Origin: Bacillota bacterium
GTDB taxonomy: Bacteria; Bacillota; Desulfotomaculia; Desulfotomaculales; Desulforudaceae
Assembly: GCA_040757205.1 (NCBI GenBank)
Contig: JBFLXL010000004.1
Coordinates: 62,001 to 126,000 of the forward strand
Length of the DNA stretch: 64,000 nt
Reading direction: 5' to 3'
Positions 46,583 through 54,457 of this stretch are shown piece after piece. The notes beneath the pieces are model-generated. The model was given only the letters and a program-made list of their open reading frames with translations, was not told the origin of the DNA and ran no database searches. A program made the position numbers and the translations under genes. Every line of letters starts with the position of its first letter. Within the stretch, counting starts at the first letter, position 1.

Positions 46583-47395
46583 TCAGTCTGGTCGCCGCCC
46601 GCAGTGCCGGCGGATCCAGGCGTTGGCCGAACCGGCGTCGCGCGGCTTAACGCCCAGGCCCCGGAACACCTTGAGCAGCACGGGCAGCTCCAAGCCGGCC
46701 GCGCGCATCAGCTCCTCATCCTCCAGCAGGGCGGCGGGACCGGCGGCCGCCAGCCGGCCGTCCGCCAGAACAACCGCCCGGTCAGCCCAAGCGTAAGCCA
46801 AATCCACGTCGTGGGTGGCCAGGACGATGGTCCGACCCTGGGCGTGAAACACGGTCAGGAGTTCCATCAGCTGGCGTACCCCGGAAGGGTCAAGGCCGGC
46901 GGTGGGTTCGTCCAGCACCAATAGGTCCGGCTCCATCGCCAGCACCCCGGCGATGGCCGCCCGCTTCTTTTGGCCCAGGCTCAAGTGGTGCGGCGGCCGC
47001 TGGGCGAGCGCGGCGATGCCCACCGTATCCATGGCCCGCCGTACCCGGCGCCGGACCTCTCCGGGGCTGAGCCCCAGGTTCCGGGGACCGAAGGCCACGT
47101 CCTCCGCGACCGAGGTGGAAAACAGCTGGTCGTCGGGGTTCTGGAAAACGAGGCCGACCCGGCGGCGGATTTCGCGGAGGCTGTCCGGGCCGACCGCGCG
47201 GCCGAACACCCGGACCGAGCCACGCCCCGCGGCCAGCAGGCCGTTTAAGTGCAGCAAAAGTGTGCTCTTCCCGCTTCCGTTCGCCCCCAAAAGGGCCGTC
47301 CGGGACCCGGCCGGCGCCTCCAGGGAGAGGCCCCGCAGCGCGGGGGTGCCGTCCGGATAGGTGTAGTGCAGGTCCAAGATCTCGAAAGCATTCAA
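46583..47395 (-). CDS. cbiO: Cobalt/nickel ECF transporter ATPase CbiO
   Basis: A 270-residue ABC ATPase of an energy-coupling factor transporter. It has Walker A LLGANGSGKST near residue 35, the Q-loop VFQNPDDQLFSTSVAEDVAFGP typical of ECF ATPases, signature LSLGQKKR, Walker B LLVLDEPTAGLD and the H-loop ATHD. It powers uptake of cobalt or nickel with CbiQ and CbiM. The TTG start overlaps the cbiQ stop as TTGA, so it is coupled. It is last in the operon and followed by a terminator. Confidence 0.94.
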   Translation of the reverse strand: MNAFEILDLHYTYPDGTPALRGLSLEAPAGSRTALLGANGSGKSTLLLHLNGLLAAGRGSVRVFGRAVGPDSLREIRRRVGLVFQNPDDQLFSTSVAEDVAFGPRNLGLSPGEVRRRVRRAMDTVGIAALAQRPPHHLSLGQKKRAAIAGVLAMEPDLLVLDEPTAGLDPSGVRQLMELLTVFHAQGRTIVLATHDVDLAYAWADRAVVLADGRLAAAGPAALLEDEELMRAAGLELPVLLKVFRGLGVKPRDAGSANAWIRRHCGRRPD

Positions 47396-48147
47396 TAGAG
47401 CAGCCCCCGGTCCAACACCACCAGCAGGATGACGGCCGCCACCGAAACCAGTCCCTTGGCCAGGTCGGCGGCCCGCACCGCCCGCACCGGGCCGGCGGGC
47501 AGCCGTCCTTCGAAGCCCCGGGCGGACATGGCACGGTGCACCCGTTCGGAGCGGTCCAACGCCCCCAGGAGCACCGTCCCGGTCAATTCACCGAAAGCAC
47601 GGAAGGAACGCCGGTCCAGGCCCGGCCGGAAGGCGCGGGCGGCCAGGGAACGCTGGGCGGCGTGGAGTTCGTCCCGGAACAGGAACAGGTAGCGGTAGGT
47701 AAGAAAGAGCGCCGTCAACGGCAGAGGGGGCAGGCGCAGATGAGCCAGAGCGCTCAACAGGGTTTGCAGGGGCTGGGTCCCCAGCAGGGCGACCATCACC
47801 GTAACGGCGGTCAGAGCCTTCAGGCAAACCAAGGCCGCGAAAATCAGGCCGGCCGCCGAGAGCGGCAACCCGTTGCCCAGAGCCAGGGTGATGAACATCA
47901 GGCTTAGGAAGGGCAGCACCCACAAAAACCGGCCGGCCAAAAAACGGGCCGGCAACCCGGCGGAAAACACCGCCAGCGCCGCCAAGCCGAAGGCGGCGGC
48001 CGCCAAGGGCAGCGATTTCAGCAATATCACCCCGACCACAAAGACTGTGCCGGCGGCGATTTTGAGCCGCGGTTCCCAGCGGTGCAGCCAGGAGTCCAGC
48101 CCGGCGTGCGCGTCAATGTCTTGAACGTGGATGTGCCCCACTCCCAA
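47392..48147 (-). CDS. cbiQ: Cobalt/nickel ECF transporter transmembrane protein CbiQ
   Basis: A 251-residue membrane protein with about five or six helices and the coupling helices of the ECF T-component (RSLAARAFRPG and ERVHRAMSARGFEGRLP; the Ala-Arg-Gly motif binds the ATPase). The TTG at 48147 lies six bases after AGGAGGGGG and yields MGVGHIHVQDIDAHAG, a His-rich N-terminus that might touch metal. The longer frame to 48189 has no such support. The chain ends by overlapping cbiO. Confidence 0.9.
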   Translation of the reverse strand: MGVGHIHVQDIDAHAGLDSWLHRWEPRLKIAAGTVFVVGVILLKSLPLAAAAFGLAALAVFSAGLPARFLAGRFLWVLPFLSLMFITLALGNGLPLSAAGLIFAALVCLKALTAVTVMVALLGTQPLQTLLSALAHLRLPPLPLTALFLTYRYLFLFRDELHAAQRSLAARAFRPGLDRRSFRAFGELTGTVLLGALDRSERVHRAMSARGFEGRLPAGPVRAVRAADLAKGLVSVAAVILLVVLDRGLLY

Positions 48148-48246
48148 CGATGACCCCCTCCTCAAGCTTTCTTCAGCTTTCTTCTTCAAACCCCCGCCCG
48201 CCCCGGCCCGGTATCCCCGGGCGCTCGACCGCCGTGCACGTGAGGG

Positions 48247-48858
48247 TCAAGACCGCGGCCCGCTCCCGATCAACTCCGGCCGGACCCGCTGCAGCAGGCG
48301 CACCGCAAAGCCGGTCAGCGCCGCCTCGACCGCCAGGACCGGCAGATAGGAAGCCGACAAGACGTACACCAGCGAGAACGGCCCGTTTAAATAGTATTCC
48401 GCGCTCAAAACCAGGAAAAACACCATTACCGCCACTGCCAGGACCACGGCCAGCCCACCGCCCAGAGCGCCGCGCAGGGCGGGCGGCACGCGGCGGAGAA
48501 CCGGAAAGGCAAGACCGGCGAGTAAGGCCGGCACCCCCATGATCAGCAGGTTCGCTCCCAGGGTGGTCAGCCCGCCGTGTTGGAAAAGGAGCGCCTGAAG
48601 CAGGAGCCCCAGAAAGACGGCCAGCGGGGCCCGGCGGCCCAGGAGCACCCCGGTCAGCCCCAGCAGCACGGGATGTACGCTGGTAACACCGACGGGCACC
48701 CGGACCAAGGACGAAACGAAGAAGGCGCCCGCCAGGAGGCTGATGCGCGGCACATCCTCCGCTTTCAAGCCCCGGGCGGAGTACCACAGGAGTCCGCCGG
48801 CGGCCACGGCCGCCGCACCCACCACGGGCACGCTCAACACTCCGTCCGCGATATGCAA
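48247..48858 (-). CDS. cbiM: Cobalt/nickel ECF substrate-binding protein CbiM
   Basis: A 203-residue membrane protein of the CbiM/NikM family, which binds the metal through its N-terminal Met-His and an internal histidine. The TTG at 48858 gives MHIADGVLS, the invariant start. VGVTSVHPVLLGLTGVLLG holds the inner histidine, and QHGGLTTLGANLLIMG is a further family motif. Adding the upstream open frame would hide the metal-binding amine, so it is rejected. No CbiN was found. A leader with a terminator precedes it. Confidence 0.92.
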   Translation of the reverse strand: MHIADGVLSVPVVGAAAVAAGGLLWYSARGLKAEDVPRISLLAGAFFVSSLVRVPVGVTSVHPVLLGLTGVLLGRRAPLAVFLGLLLQALLFQHGGLTTLGANLLIMGVPALLAGLAFPVLRRVPPALRGALGGGLAVVLAVAVMVFFLVLSAEYYLNGPFSLVYVLSASYLPVLAVEAALTGFAVRLLQRVRPELIGSGPRS

Positions 48859-49007
48859 AACTCCCACATCTCCCTTCCGCCGAAAAACGAAAGACCACGG
48901 GCCGCCCCTTTCTGGGACGCCGACCTTCGTGGCCTTGAGCATTCGATATCTTTGACGACTGTCCGCCTGAAAACCGGAATGCGGCGGCCTTCATGACCGC
49001 ACGTTAC
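48859..49007 (-). promoter_or_regulatory. Structured leader of cbiMQO (unidentified metal or cofactor switch)
   Basis: About 145 nt of transcript precede cbiM. GCATTC and GAATGC (about 40 nt apart) and CCGCC/GGCGG can pair in the first half. The second half is a terminator hairpin. The arrangement is that of a riboswitch or attenuator controlling metal uptake. It does not match the cobalamin or NiCo motifs I know well enough to name it. Confidence 0.55.
48884..48934 (-). terminator. Attenuator terminator ahead of cbiM
   Basis: GGCCACG and CGTGGTC (one G-U pair) with inner GTCCC/GGGGC form the stem. TTTCGTTTTT follows on the minus strand. It lies 26 bp before the cbiM start, inside the leader. 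Confidence 0.7.
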
Positions 49008-49013
49008 GCCTAC

Positions 49014-49042
49014 AGTCTACCACAGCCGGGATGTTGGAGCAA
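49014..49042 (-). promoter_or_regulatory. Promoter of cbiMQO
   Basis: TTGCTC (49042-49037), 17-base spacer and TAGACT (49019-49014), placed so that transcription starts about 145 nt before cbiM. Confidence 0.6.
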
Positions 49043-49070
49043 CGGTTTTTTCCGGGGAGGAAATCGGCGG

Positions 49071-49162
49071 CGCAAAAAGAATAAGTATACCGGCATACTG
49101 CTACCTTAATGGTGGTGCGTGGTCAGGGTGCAAAAAGAATAAGCGTGTGGGCATACTGCTAC
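49071..49162. repeat. 33-bp direct repeat, period 59
   Basis: GCAAAAAGAATAAG followed after seven variable bases by GGCATACTGCTAC occurs at 49071 and again at 49130, just before the hypothetical gene. It could be a paired regulator-binding site or a decayed duplication. Confidence 0.75.
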
Positions 49163-49188
49163 TCAACATGAAAGAGGGGTGCGGCAAA

Positions 49189-49500
49189 ATGCTTGGAAAG
49201 CCGGATATAGACAGAGTCAAACGGAGGCTGATGTGGGACTTTCGCGTGGAAGACGAAAGTGTTCATTTCGGTGAGCGGCGTACCGGCTACGCCTTTATAG
49301 TGGACGTGGCCTTCGGGGAACCCCGGCTCTCCATTTACCACGTCACCCGCTTCGGCAGCCAGTGCGAAGACGTGGGAAAACAGCCCCCGAACGAACTGCT
49401 CTTGAAGGCCCTCGCCGAACAAGGCGCCTCCCTTGGCAAGGACGGGATGTACAACATCAACCACGAACTGCGGCTGTGGATCGAGGAGCACGTTCTATAG
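49189..49500 (+). CDS. Hypothetical protein, 103 residues
   Basis: A soluble, mixed alpha/beta protein. It opens with a helical MLGKPDIDRVKRRLMWDF, has strands around YAFIVDVAFGEPRLSIYHV and ends with helices (NELLLKALAEQG, NINHELRLWIEEHV). No family is recognised. The ATG at 49189 lies after AGAGGGG at a normal distance, and an earlier in-frame start lies in the repeat and has no ribosome binding site. It stands alone behind the 33-bp repeat, which may carry its control region. Confidence 0.65.
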   Translation: MLGKPDIDRVKRRLMWDFRVEDESVHFGERRTGYAFIVDVAFGEPRLSIYHVTRFGSQCEDVGKQPPNELLLKALAEQGASLGKDGMYNINHELRLWIEEHVL

Positions 49501-49539
49501 GAGACAACCAGCCGACCGGCGCGTGCCGGGTCACAACCC

Positions 49540-49632
49540 CCCGGTCCGACAGTTCGCCACCCCGGAAGCCGGGGTCGAGGCGCACATCCAGCACCTTTAC
49601 GCCTACGCCACGACGGCGACACTCCCAGCAGG
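49540..49632 (+). pseudogene. Fragment of a cell-wall hydrolase gene
   Basis: The plus-strand frame reads QFATPEAGVEAHIQHLYAYA then TTATLPAG. This matches my recollection of the conserved segment of clostridial glucosaminidase/amidase-type wall hydrolases (PEAGVRAHVQHLYAYA, then LPAG). Nothing of the domain is recognisable before or after, and no start codon with a ribosome binding site serves it. It is probably the relic of a deleted gene. It shares the frame of the following enzyme but is not part of it. Confidence 0.5.
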
Positions 49633-49756
49633 GTCGGCCGGCCGGCCGAAACAGGTTCGCGCAGGGCCGAAAAACCGGAGACGGATCGCCGGCCAAAACC
49701 GGCAAAATACTCCGGCCTGCCGCATAGATGGAAATGCGCCTGCCGACAATAGAAGC

Positions 49757-50662
49757 ATGGAGATCATCGCACTGCACGGCGGTCTGGACACCAGCCGCAA
49801 ACCGGAGTATATCAGCGTTCTGGAGGCCGCCGTCCATAAAGGGCACCGGCTCTTGGACACCGGGCGCGTGCCGGCCGTGGAAGCCGTACTGAAAGTCCTG
49901 GAGGACTCCCCGCGCTTCAACTGCGGCTACGGATCAGTGCTGAACCTGGACGGCGAAGTGGAAATGGACGCCGCCATCGTGGACGGCGTTACCTGTCGTT
50001 TCGCAGCGGTGGCAGCCATCCGGGCCGTGGCAAACCCCATCGCGGTGGCCCGCAGATTGATGGAGGAAACCAACCAGGTAATCCTGGCCGGATTGGGAGC
50101 AGTGAAGTTCGCCCGGGACCAGGGTTTTCCTGAGGCAAACTGTGTTTCCGAAGAGCAGCTTGAAGCTTGGCGTAAAGCCAAGGAGAGCCTGGCCCGGGGT
50201 GAAGAGCCCGAACAAAACCTGTTCACCGGGTTGGAATACCACGCCGACACCGTCGGCTGTGTGGTCTGGGACGGGCAAGGATTGGCGGCGGCTTCGTCCA
50301 CCGGCGGCTATTCGCTGAAGCGGCCGGGCCGGGTCGGGGACACCTCGGTCCTGGGCGGCGGCATCTACGCGTCAAGGGCCGGCGCCACGGTCTGCACCGG
50401 GGTGGGCGAAGCCTTCATCGAAACCCTGACCGCCAAACACGTGGATGATTTGATCGCCGCGGGCGCCCACCCCCAGGAAGCAGCCCGCAAGGCGTTGGGC
50501 AGGCTGGCCGGGATGAAGGGGGTTCAGGGCGGGATTCTGGCCCTCGATGCCCAGGGGCGAATCGGCGCCGCCTTCAACGCGGGCCGTTTTCCAGTGGTCG
50601 TCTCGATAAACGGTGTGCTACAAAGGGGTTTTCAACCGGTAAACCTCAACGATCTGAACTAG
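49757..50662 (+). CDS. Isoaspartyl peptidase / L-asparaginase family (Ntn hydrolase)
   Basis: A 301-residue enzyme of the plant-type asparaginase family, which is made as a proenzyme and cuts itself to free an N-terminal threonine. The cleavage site is HADTVGCVVWD near residue 165, with the new Thr1. SSTGGYSLKRPGRVGDTSVLGGGIYA then binds substrate. FNCGYGSVLNLDGEVEMDAAIVDG near 55-78 is the alpha-subunit signature. It should hydrolyse isoaspartyl dipeptides or asparagine. The ATG has only a weak ribosome binding site, and a long open frame upstream belongs to a decayed gene. Confidence 0.9.
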   Translation: MEIIALHGGLDTSRKPEYISVLEAAVHKGHRLLDTGRVPAVEAVLKVLEDSPRFNCGYGSVLNLDGEVEMDAAIVDGVTCRFAAVAAIRAVANPIAVARRLMEETNQVILAGLGAVKFARDQGFPEANCVSEEQLEAWRKAKESLARGEEPEQNLFTGLEYHADTVGCVVWDGQGLAAASSTGGYSLKRPGRVGDTSVLGGGIYASRAGATVCTGVGEAFIETLTAKHVDDLIAAGAHPQEAARKALGRLAGMKGVQGGILALDAQGRIGAAFNAGRFPVVVSINGVLQRGFQPVNLNDLN

Positions 50663-50933
50663 CGTCCTCCCCCACGACTTCCAGGCGCGCGGCCCGCCCG
50701 CCGATGTCAACTCTACCATTTTGCCGTCCCCAGAGTGTACAATAGTGGACAGTACCGCGTCGTCACGTACGGGGCAGGAGTTTTTCAGCAGGCGAATCCG
50801 GTTGGCGATGTGCGGCTGGACAGTACCGCGTCGCCACGTACAGAGGTTGAATTGTGCGGGCGTGCCTGCACCTTCATCGCCGCGAGCGCCAACGGACTGA
50901 TCACGTAACGTACAGGGGAGGAATTATGCGGGC
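50663..50933. repeat. Repeat-rich spacer with ~72-bp periodicity
   Basis: GGACAGTACCGCGTCGTCACGTAC at 50747 recurs at 50818 with one change, and ACGTACAGAGGTTGAATTGTGCGGGCGTG-like units occur at 50836 and 50908 (25 of 29 identical), with a weaker third copy at 50766. Short open frames through it are repetitive and unlike any protein. The last unit contains the ribosome binding site of the next gene. Confidence 0.8.
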
Positions 50934-52802
50934 GTGTCTTCAGCGGTTTTCGTGTACGGTACCCTGATGCGGGGAAGGAGCAACCACCGCTTCCTGAGTA
51001 AGGCACGTTTCCTCGGTCCGGCACTGGTTCATGAGGCCGGTCTGTTCGCGGTCACCCCGCATTATCCCGGGGTGGTGCGCGAGCCGGGAAAGACGGTGCG
51101 CGGCGAGGTATACGAAGTTGACGGTCCGACCCTGGCGGCGCTGGACCGCCTGGAAGGCACGGGCGAACTCTACCGCCGCGAGCTGTTTCCGGCGGTTCTC
51201 GAAGAAACGGGGGAAACGGTGCCGGCCTGGGTGTACCTGTGGCTGGGGCCCGTGCCGCCCGGGAGCGAAGTCCCGCTGGAACGGCAGCCCTGGCGGCCGG
51301 TCCACGCCTGCGGTCGGCGCCCAAGTCTTGTACCCACCGCGCGCTGGCCGCGGCCGGACACCCCGGCCTGGCGCCTTCTGCACCACCAACCCCGAACAAC
51401 GGCCTCCCGCCGCCCGGTTCCGGAAACCGCTGCGGCCGGCGCCCGACCGGCCGGTACGCTGCGGGTCCTGCACCTGCTTGCGCAGCAACCGGGCAAGACC
51501 GGCAGCGGGATCTACCTCGAAGCCCTGGTGCGTCACGGGGCCCGCGCCGGCATCGCCCAACGGGTGGTGGTGGGGATCCCGGCCGGGGCCCCGTTACCGG
51601 TACTGAGCCCTCTGGCAGAGGGGCAGGTCCACGCGGTCCGGTTCGGCGCGCCGCCCGCCGACTTCCCGGTGCCCGGGATGAGCGACGTCATGCCATATGA
51701 GAGCACCCGCTTTTCGGAGTTCACCCCGGCCGTTTTGGACGGCTACCTGCAGGCGTTTCACGACACGCTGACCCAAGCGGTGAAAGACTTCCACCCGCAC
51801 CTCATCCACAGTCACCACCTGTGGCTGGTCACCGCCCTCGCCCGGGTGATGTTTCCCGAAACCCCCCTGGTCTGCACATGCCACGGCACCGACCTGCGCC
51901 AGTTGGAACTGGTCCCGGCCCTGGCGCCGTTTGTCGTGCCCGCCTGTTCGGGGGTGGACCGCGTACTGGCCCTGCACTCCGGCCACGTGGAAAAGATTGC
52001 CGGGCGCTACGGCCTGCCCCCTGGACGCGTCGTCCCCGTGGGCGCCGGCTACCGGGACGACATCTTCCGGCCGGCCGCCACCTGTCTCGTGCCCCGCAGG
52101 CGGGAGGTCTTGAACATCGTGTACGCCGGCAAACTGAGCCGGGCCAAGGGCCTGCCCTGGCTGATCGAAGCCGTAAACCGGCTTGACCCTCCCGGGGGGC
52201 TCACGGTACGCCTGCTGGTCGCGGGCTCCGGGGGAGGGGAGGAAGCGGCCGCCATCCAGCAACAGGCTGCCGTCGCCGGGGACCGCGTCACTCTCCTGGG
52301 CGCCCTGCCCCAGGAGGAGCTGGCGAAGGTCTTCAGGAGCGCCGACCTGTTTGTCCTGCCTTCGTTCTATGAAGGTTTGCCGCTGGTGGTGCTGGAGTCC
52401 GTTGCCTGCGGCTGCCGGGTGGTGGTGACCGACCTGCCCGGAATGGACACGTGGCTCCCGCCGGCGCTGGACCGCTCCGGCCTTGTGGAACGGGTGCCCC
52501 GGCCCCGCCTGCGCGGGCCGGACGAGCCCGAACCGGAGGACCTTTCCCGGTTCACGGCCGACCTTGCGGTCGCCATCACCCGGCAACTAGAGCGCTGCCT
52601 CCGGGGCGAACCACTGCCGTCCGGCCAAATTGCCGGTTTGCTTGCGGCCATGACCTGGGAGGGTGTTTGCCGCCGCGTGCAGGAAGTGTACCGGCAGACC
52701 TTGGCTGAGGAGGCCAGGGAAGCGATGGGGCTGTCTAACTCGCCACCCGGTTCCGCCCATTTTTCTTGGCCCGGTACAGGGCGGCGTCCGCCGCCTGAAT
52801 GA
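50934..52802 (+). CDS. Fusion: gamma-glutamylcyclotransferase-like domain + GT4 glycosyltransferase
   Basis: A 622-residue two-domain protein. Residues 1-120 are an AIG2/GGCT-like domain: VFVYGTLMRGRSNHRFL, VRGEVYEVDGPTLAALDRLEG, with the likely catalytic Glu at the usual position (GEVYEV). Residues ~175-560 are a GT-B glycosyltransferase (LRVLHLLAQQPGKTGSG, HSHHLWLVTALA, VYAGKLSRAKGLPWLIEA and the donor motif FYEGLPLVVLESVACG). A Pro/Arg-rich linker joins them. The fusion is unusual and its acceptor is unknown. The GTG start uses AGGGGAGG from the repeat. The last 68 bp overlap the convergent diguanylate cyclase gene, so the tail after AREAMG is probably not conserved. Confidence 0.82.
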   Translation: MSSAVFVYGTLMRGRSNHRFLSKARFLGPALVHEAGLFAVTPHYPGVVREPGKTVRGEVYEVDGPTLAALDRLEGTGELYRRELFPAVLEETGETVPAWVYLWLGPVPPGSEVPLERQPWRPVHACGRRPSLVPTARWPRPDTPAWRLLHHQPRTTASRRPVPETAAAGARPAGTLRVLHLLAQQPGKTGSGIYLEALVRHGARAGIAQRVVVGIPAGAPLPVLSPLAEGQVHAVRFGAPPADFPVPGMSDVMPYESTRFSEFTPAVLDGYLQAFHDTLTQAVKDFHPHLIHSHHLWLVTALARVMFPETPLVCTCHGTDLRQLELVPALAPFVVPACSGVDRVLALHSGHVEKIAGRYGLPPGRVVPVGAGYRDDIFRPAATCLVPRRREVLNIVYAGKLSRAKGLPWLIEAVNRLDPPGGLTVRLLVAGSGGGEEAAAIQQQAAVAGDRVTLLGALPQEELAKVFRSADLFVLPSFYEGLPLVVLESVACGCRVVVTDLPGMDTWLPPALDRSGLVERVPRPRLRGPDEPEPEDLSRFTADLAVAITRQLERCLRGEPLPSGQIAGLLAAMTWEGVCRRVQEVYRQTLAEEAREAMGLSNSPPGSAHFSWPGTGRRPPPE

Positions 52803-53958
52803 CTTCCTCGGGGGTGCCGTGCTCCTTCTTCCTTTCGGAAACGCCGATGCTGACGGTTATCTTCACTTTTCCCCGGGCGGTTTTCTCCTTGTTCGCCTGC
52901 CGGGGTTTCTTTTTGGGCCGGTCCTTTCCCCGCAGGATAAACGGCCTTGCAGCGATGGCCTTCCTCAGCTCTTCAAGGTGTGCCGCCGTTTCTTCCACTG
53001 TCCTTCCCGGAAAGACAATGGTGAACTCTTCGCCGCCGTACCGGAACGGCCGTCCCCCTCCGGAAATCTGCCGCAACGCCGCGGCCACAAACTTCAGGAC
53101 CTGGTCTCCCACGGCGTGCCCGTACCGGTCATTGACCTGCTTGAACAAATCGATGTCCACCATGGCGATCGTGTAGTCTGGGCCGAGCTTCATCGTTTCC
53201 TGCCGGAGGGCGCGCCGGCCGGGGAGCCCGGTCAGTTCGTCCAGATAAGCCATGGCGTACGCCTGGTGAATAAGGGCGATGACCAGCAGAAGCCCGGCCA
53301 CGGCAAAAAACAAGGGGGTGGCTGTTCCGGCGTTGAAATGAAAGGCGAGCAATAGTGCGGTCAGTACTCCGGCAAGACAGGCGTCCAGGAAAGAACTGCG
53401 CCAGAAGTACCTGGCGCCCAGTGCCAGAAACGCGGTCAGAAACATCAGGATGGACAGTTGGGGCAACGGGGTGGCCACCCCAATACCGGTCTTCAGCAGG
53501 GGGGCACCGAGGACTGCCACAATGTCCGCATCTCCGGACGACAGCACACCAGCAACCAGGGCCAGTTGCACGAAAATGGCGGCGAAGCAGGCTTTTCCCC
53601 TGGGGGTTGAGATTCCCCGTTCTTTGAGAAAGGCCAACACCAGGATGTTCAACGGCAGCAGAAAAGTAACCGCCAGGTAGACTGTGCTTCGGTAGAAACC
53701 CGCGTCAAAACCCGGGGGATGATAGCCAAACACAAAGAAGTAAGCGGCTGAAAGCGCGAAGGTGGTGAAGAAGATCCGGCCTTGGTGGAACCACCAACTG
53801 AGAACCAACCCCACCAGGAACACGCTGTATGGTGAGTACCCTATCAGCGGCCCCAGTGCGGGGTCGGTCTCCACGTTCACCAGCCAAACGCAGGAAAGCG
53901 CCACCACCCCAAACGGCACTGTCAGCAAGGCCAGCGGTTTTGCGATGCCCGACTTCAT
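52735..53958 (-). CDS. Membrane diguanylate cyclase (GGDEF)
   Basis: A 407-residue protein with about seven membrane helices in residues 8-235 and a C-terminal GGDEF domain. AYLDELTGLPGRRAL opens the domain, MVDIDLFKQVNDRYGHAVGDQVL binds metal and GTP, and the active-site loop is YGGEEF near residue 308. A 30-residue Lys-rich insertion (GKDRPKKKPRQANKEK) sits after the loop, where some cyclases differ. It should make c-di-GMP in response to an unknown membrane signal. The ATG at 53958 is preferred, 22 bp after the CBS gene. The longer frame upstream overlaps that gene. Confidence 0.88.
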   Translation of the reverse strand: MKSGIAKPLALLTVPFGVVALSCVWLVNVETDPALGPLIGYSPYSVFLVGLVLSWWFHQGRIFFTTFALSAAYFFVFGYHPPGFDAGFYRSTVYLAVTFLLPLNILVLAFLKERGISTPRGKACFAAIFVQLALVAGVLSSGDADIVAVLGAPLLKTGIGVATPLPQLSILMFLTAFLALGARYFWRSSFLDACLAGVLTALLLAFHFNAGTATPLFFAVAGLLLVIALIHQAYAMAYLDELTGLPGRRALRQETMKLGPDYTIAMVDIDLFKQVNDRYGHAVGDQVLKFVAAALRQISGGGRPFRYGGEEFTIVFPGRTVEETAAHLEELRKAIAARPFILRGKDRPKKKPRQANKEKTARGKVKITVSIGVSERKKEHGTPEEVIQAADAALYRAKKNGRNRVAS

Positions 53959-53980
53959 GGCCCGTCCATCCGTTCGATAT

Positions 53981-54457
53981 TTATGCCGACTCTCCCTGTT
54001 TGCCGAAAGTCGCCCGGATGACGTCCTGACGGCTGATGATCCCAAGGAGTCTTTTATCGGCGTCGATCACCGGCACCCGGTTGATCTTGCGGTCCACGAT
54101 GATGGTGGCCACATCCTCAATGGGCGCGTCCGGCCCCACCGTGTAGAGCTTAGTGGACATCAACTCGTCCACCTTCTGGGCGACGGTGCGCCTGATCTCC
54201 TCGATGAAACGCTTGGGTTTCTCCAGGTAGATGAGGCTGTCGAAAATCATCACGAAAAGCGGTGCCCGCACTTTCTTCTCCCGGAATACCAGGTCCCCTT
54301 CGGTCACCACTCCGACCAGCTTCCCGTCCTTGTCCACCACGGGCAGCCCGCTGATGTGGTGCTCCAGCAGCAACTGCGCCACCTTTTCGACGTTATCGTC
54401 AGGATGGACGGTGACGACCTCGGTGGTCATTATGTCTTTGGCCAGCATCTTGGACAT
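53981..54457 (-). CDS. CBS-domain pair protein
   Basis: A 158-residue stand-alone protein with two CBS motifs (AKDIMTTEVVTVHPDDNVEKVAQLLLEH, in pieces, and LMSTKLYTVGPDAPIEDVATIIVD), each ending in GLPVVD-type or RVPVID-type strands. Such proteins bind adenosine nucleotides and regulate partners. A 30-residue helical insertion (VMIFDSLIYLEKPKRFIEEI) separates the motifs, as in many archaeal and Firmicute members. The ATG at 54457 follows AAAGGATGAGC. It lies 22 bp ahead of the GGDEF gene, so it may act on c-di-GMP signalling through energy state. Confidence 0.88.
   Translation of the reverse strand: MSKMLAKDIMTTEVVTVHPDDNVEKVAQLLLEHHISGLPVVDKDGKLVGVVTEGDLVFREKKVRAPLFVMIFDSLIYLEKPKRFIEEIRRTVAQKVDELMSTKLYTVGPDAPIEDVATIIVDRKINRVPVIDADKRLLGIISRQDVIRATFGKQGESA

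Noticed and set aside
48859-49007. Cobalamin riboswitch before cbiM
   Set aside because: The leader is too short and lacks the conserved B12-box and the core sequence I would expect. It is kept as an unassigned leader.
50926-50928. ATG next to the strong AGGGGAGG site as start of the fusion gene
   Set aside because: It is out of frame with the protein. The in-frame GTG eight bases later is used instead.
50785-51024. 79-codon minus-strand frame with repeated RPHNS motifs
   Set aside because: The repeated peptide simply reflects the 72-bp DNA repeat, and half of it is antisense to the fusion gene.
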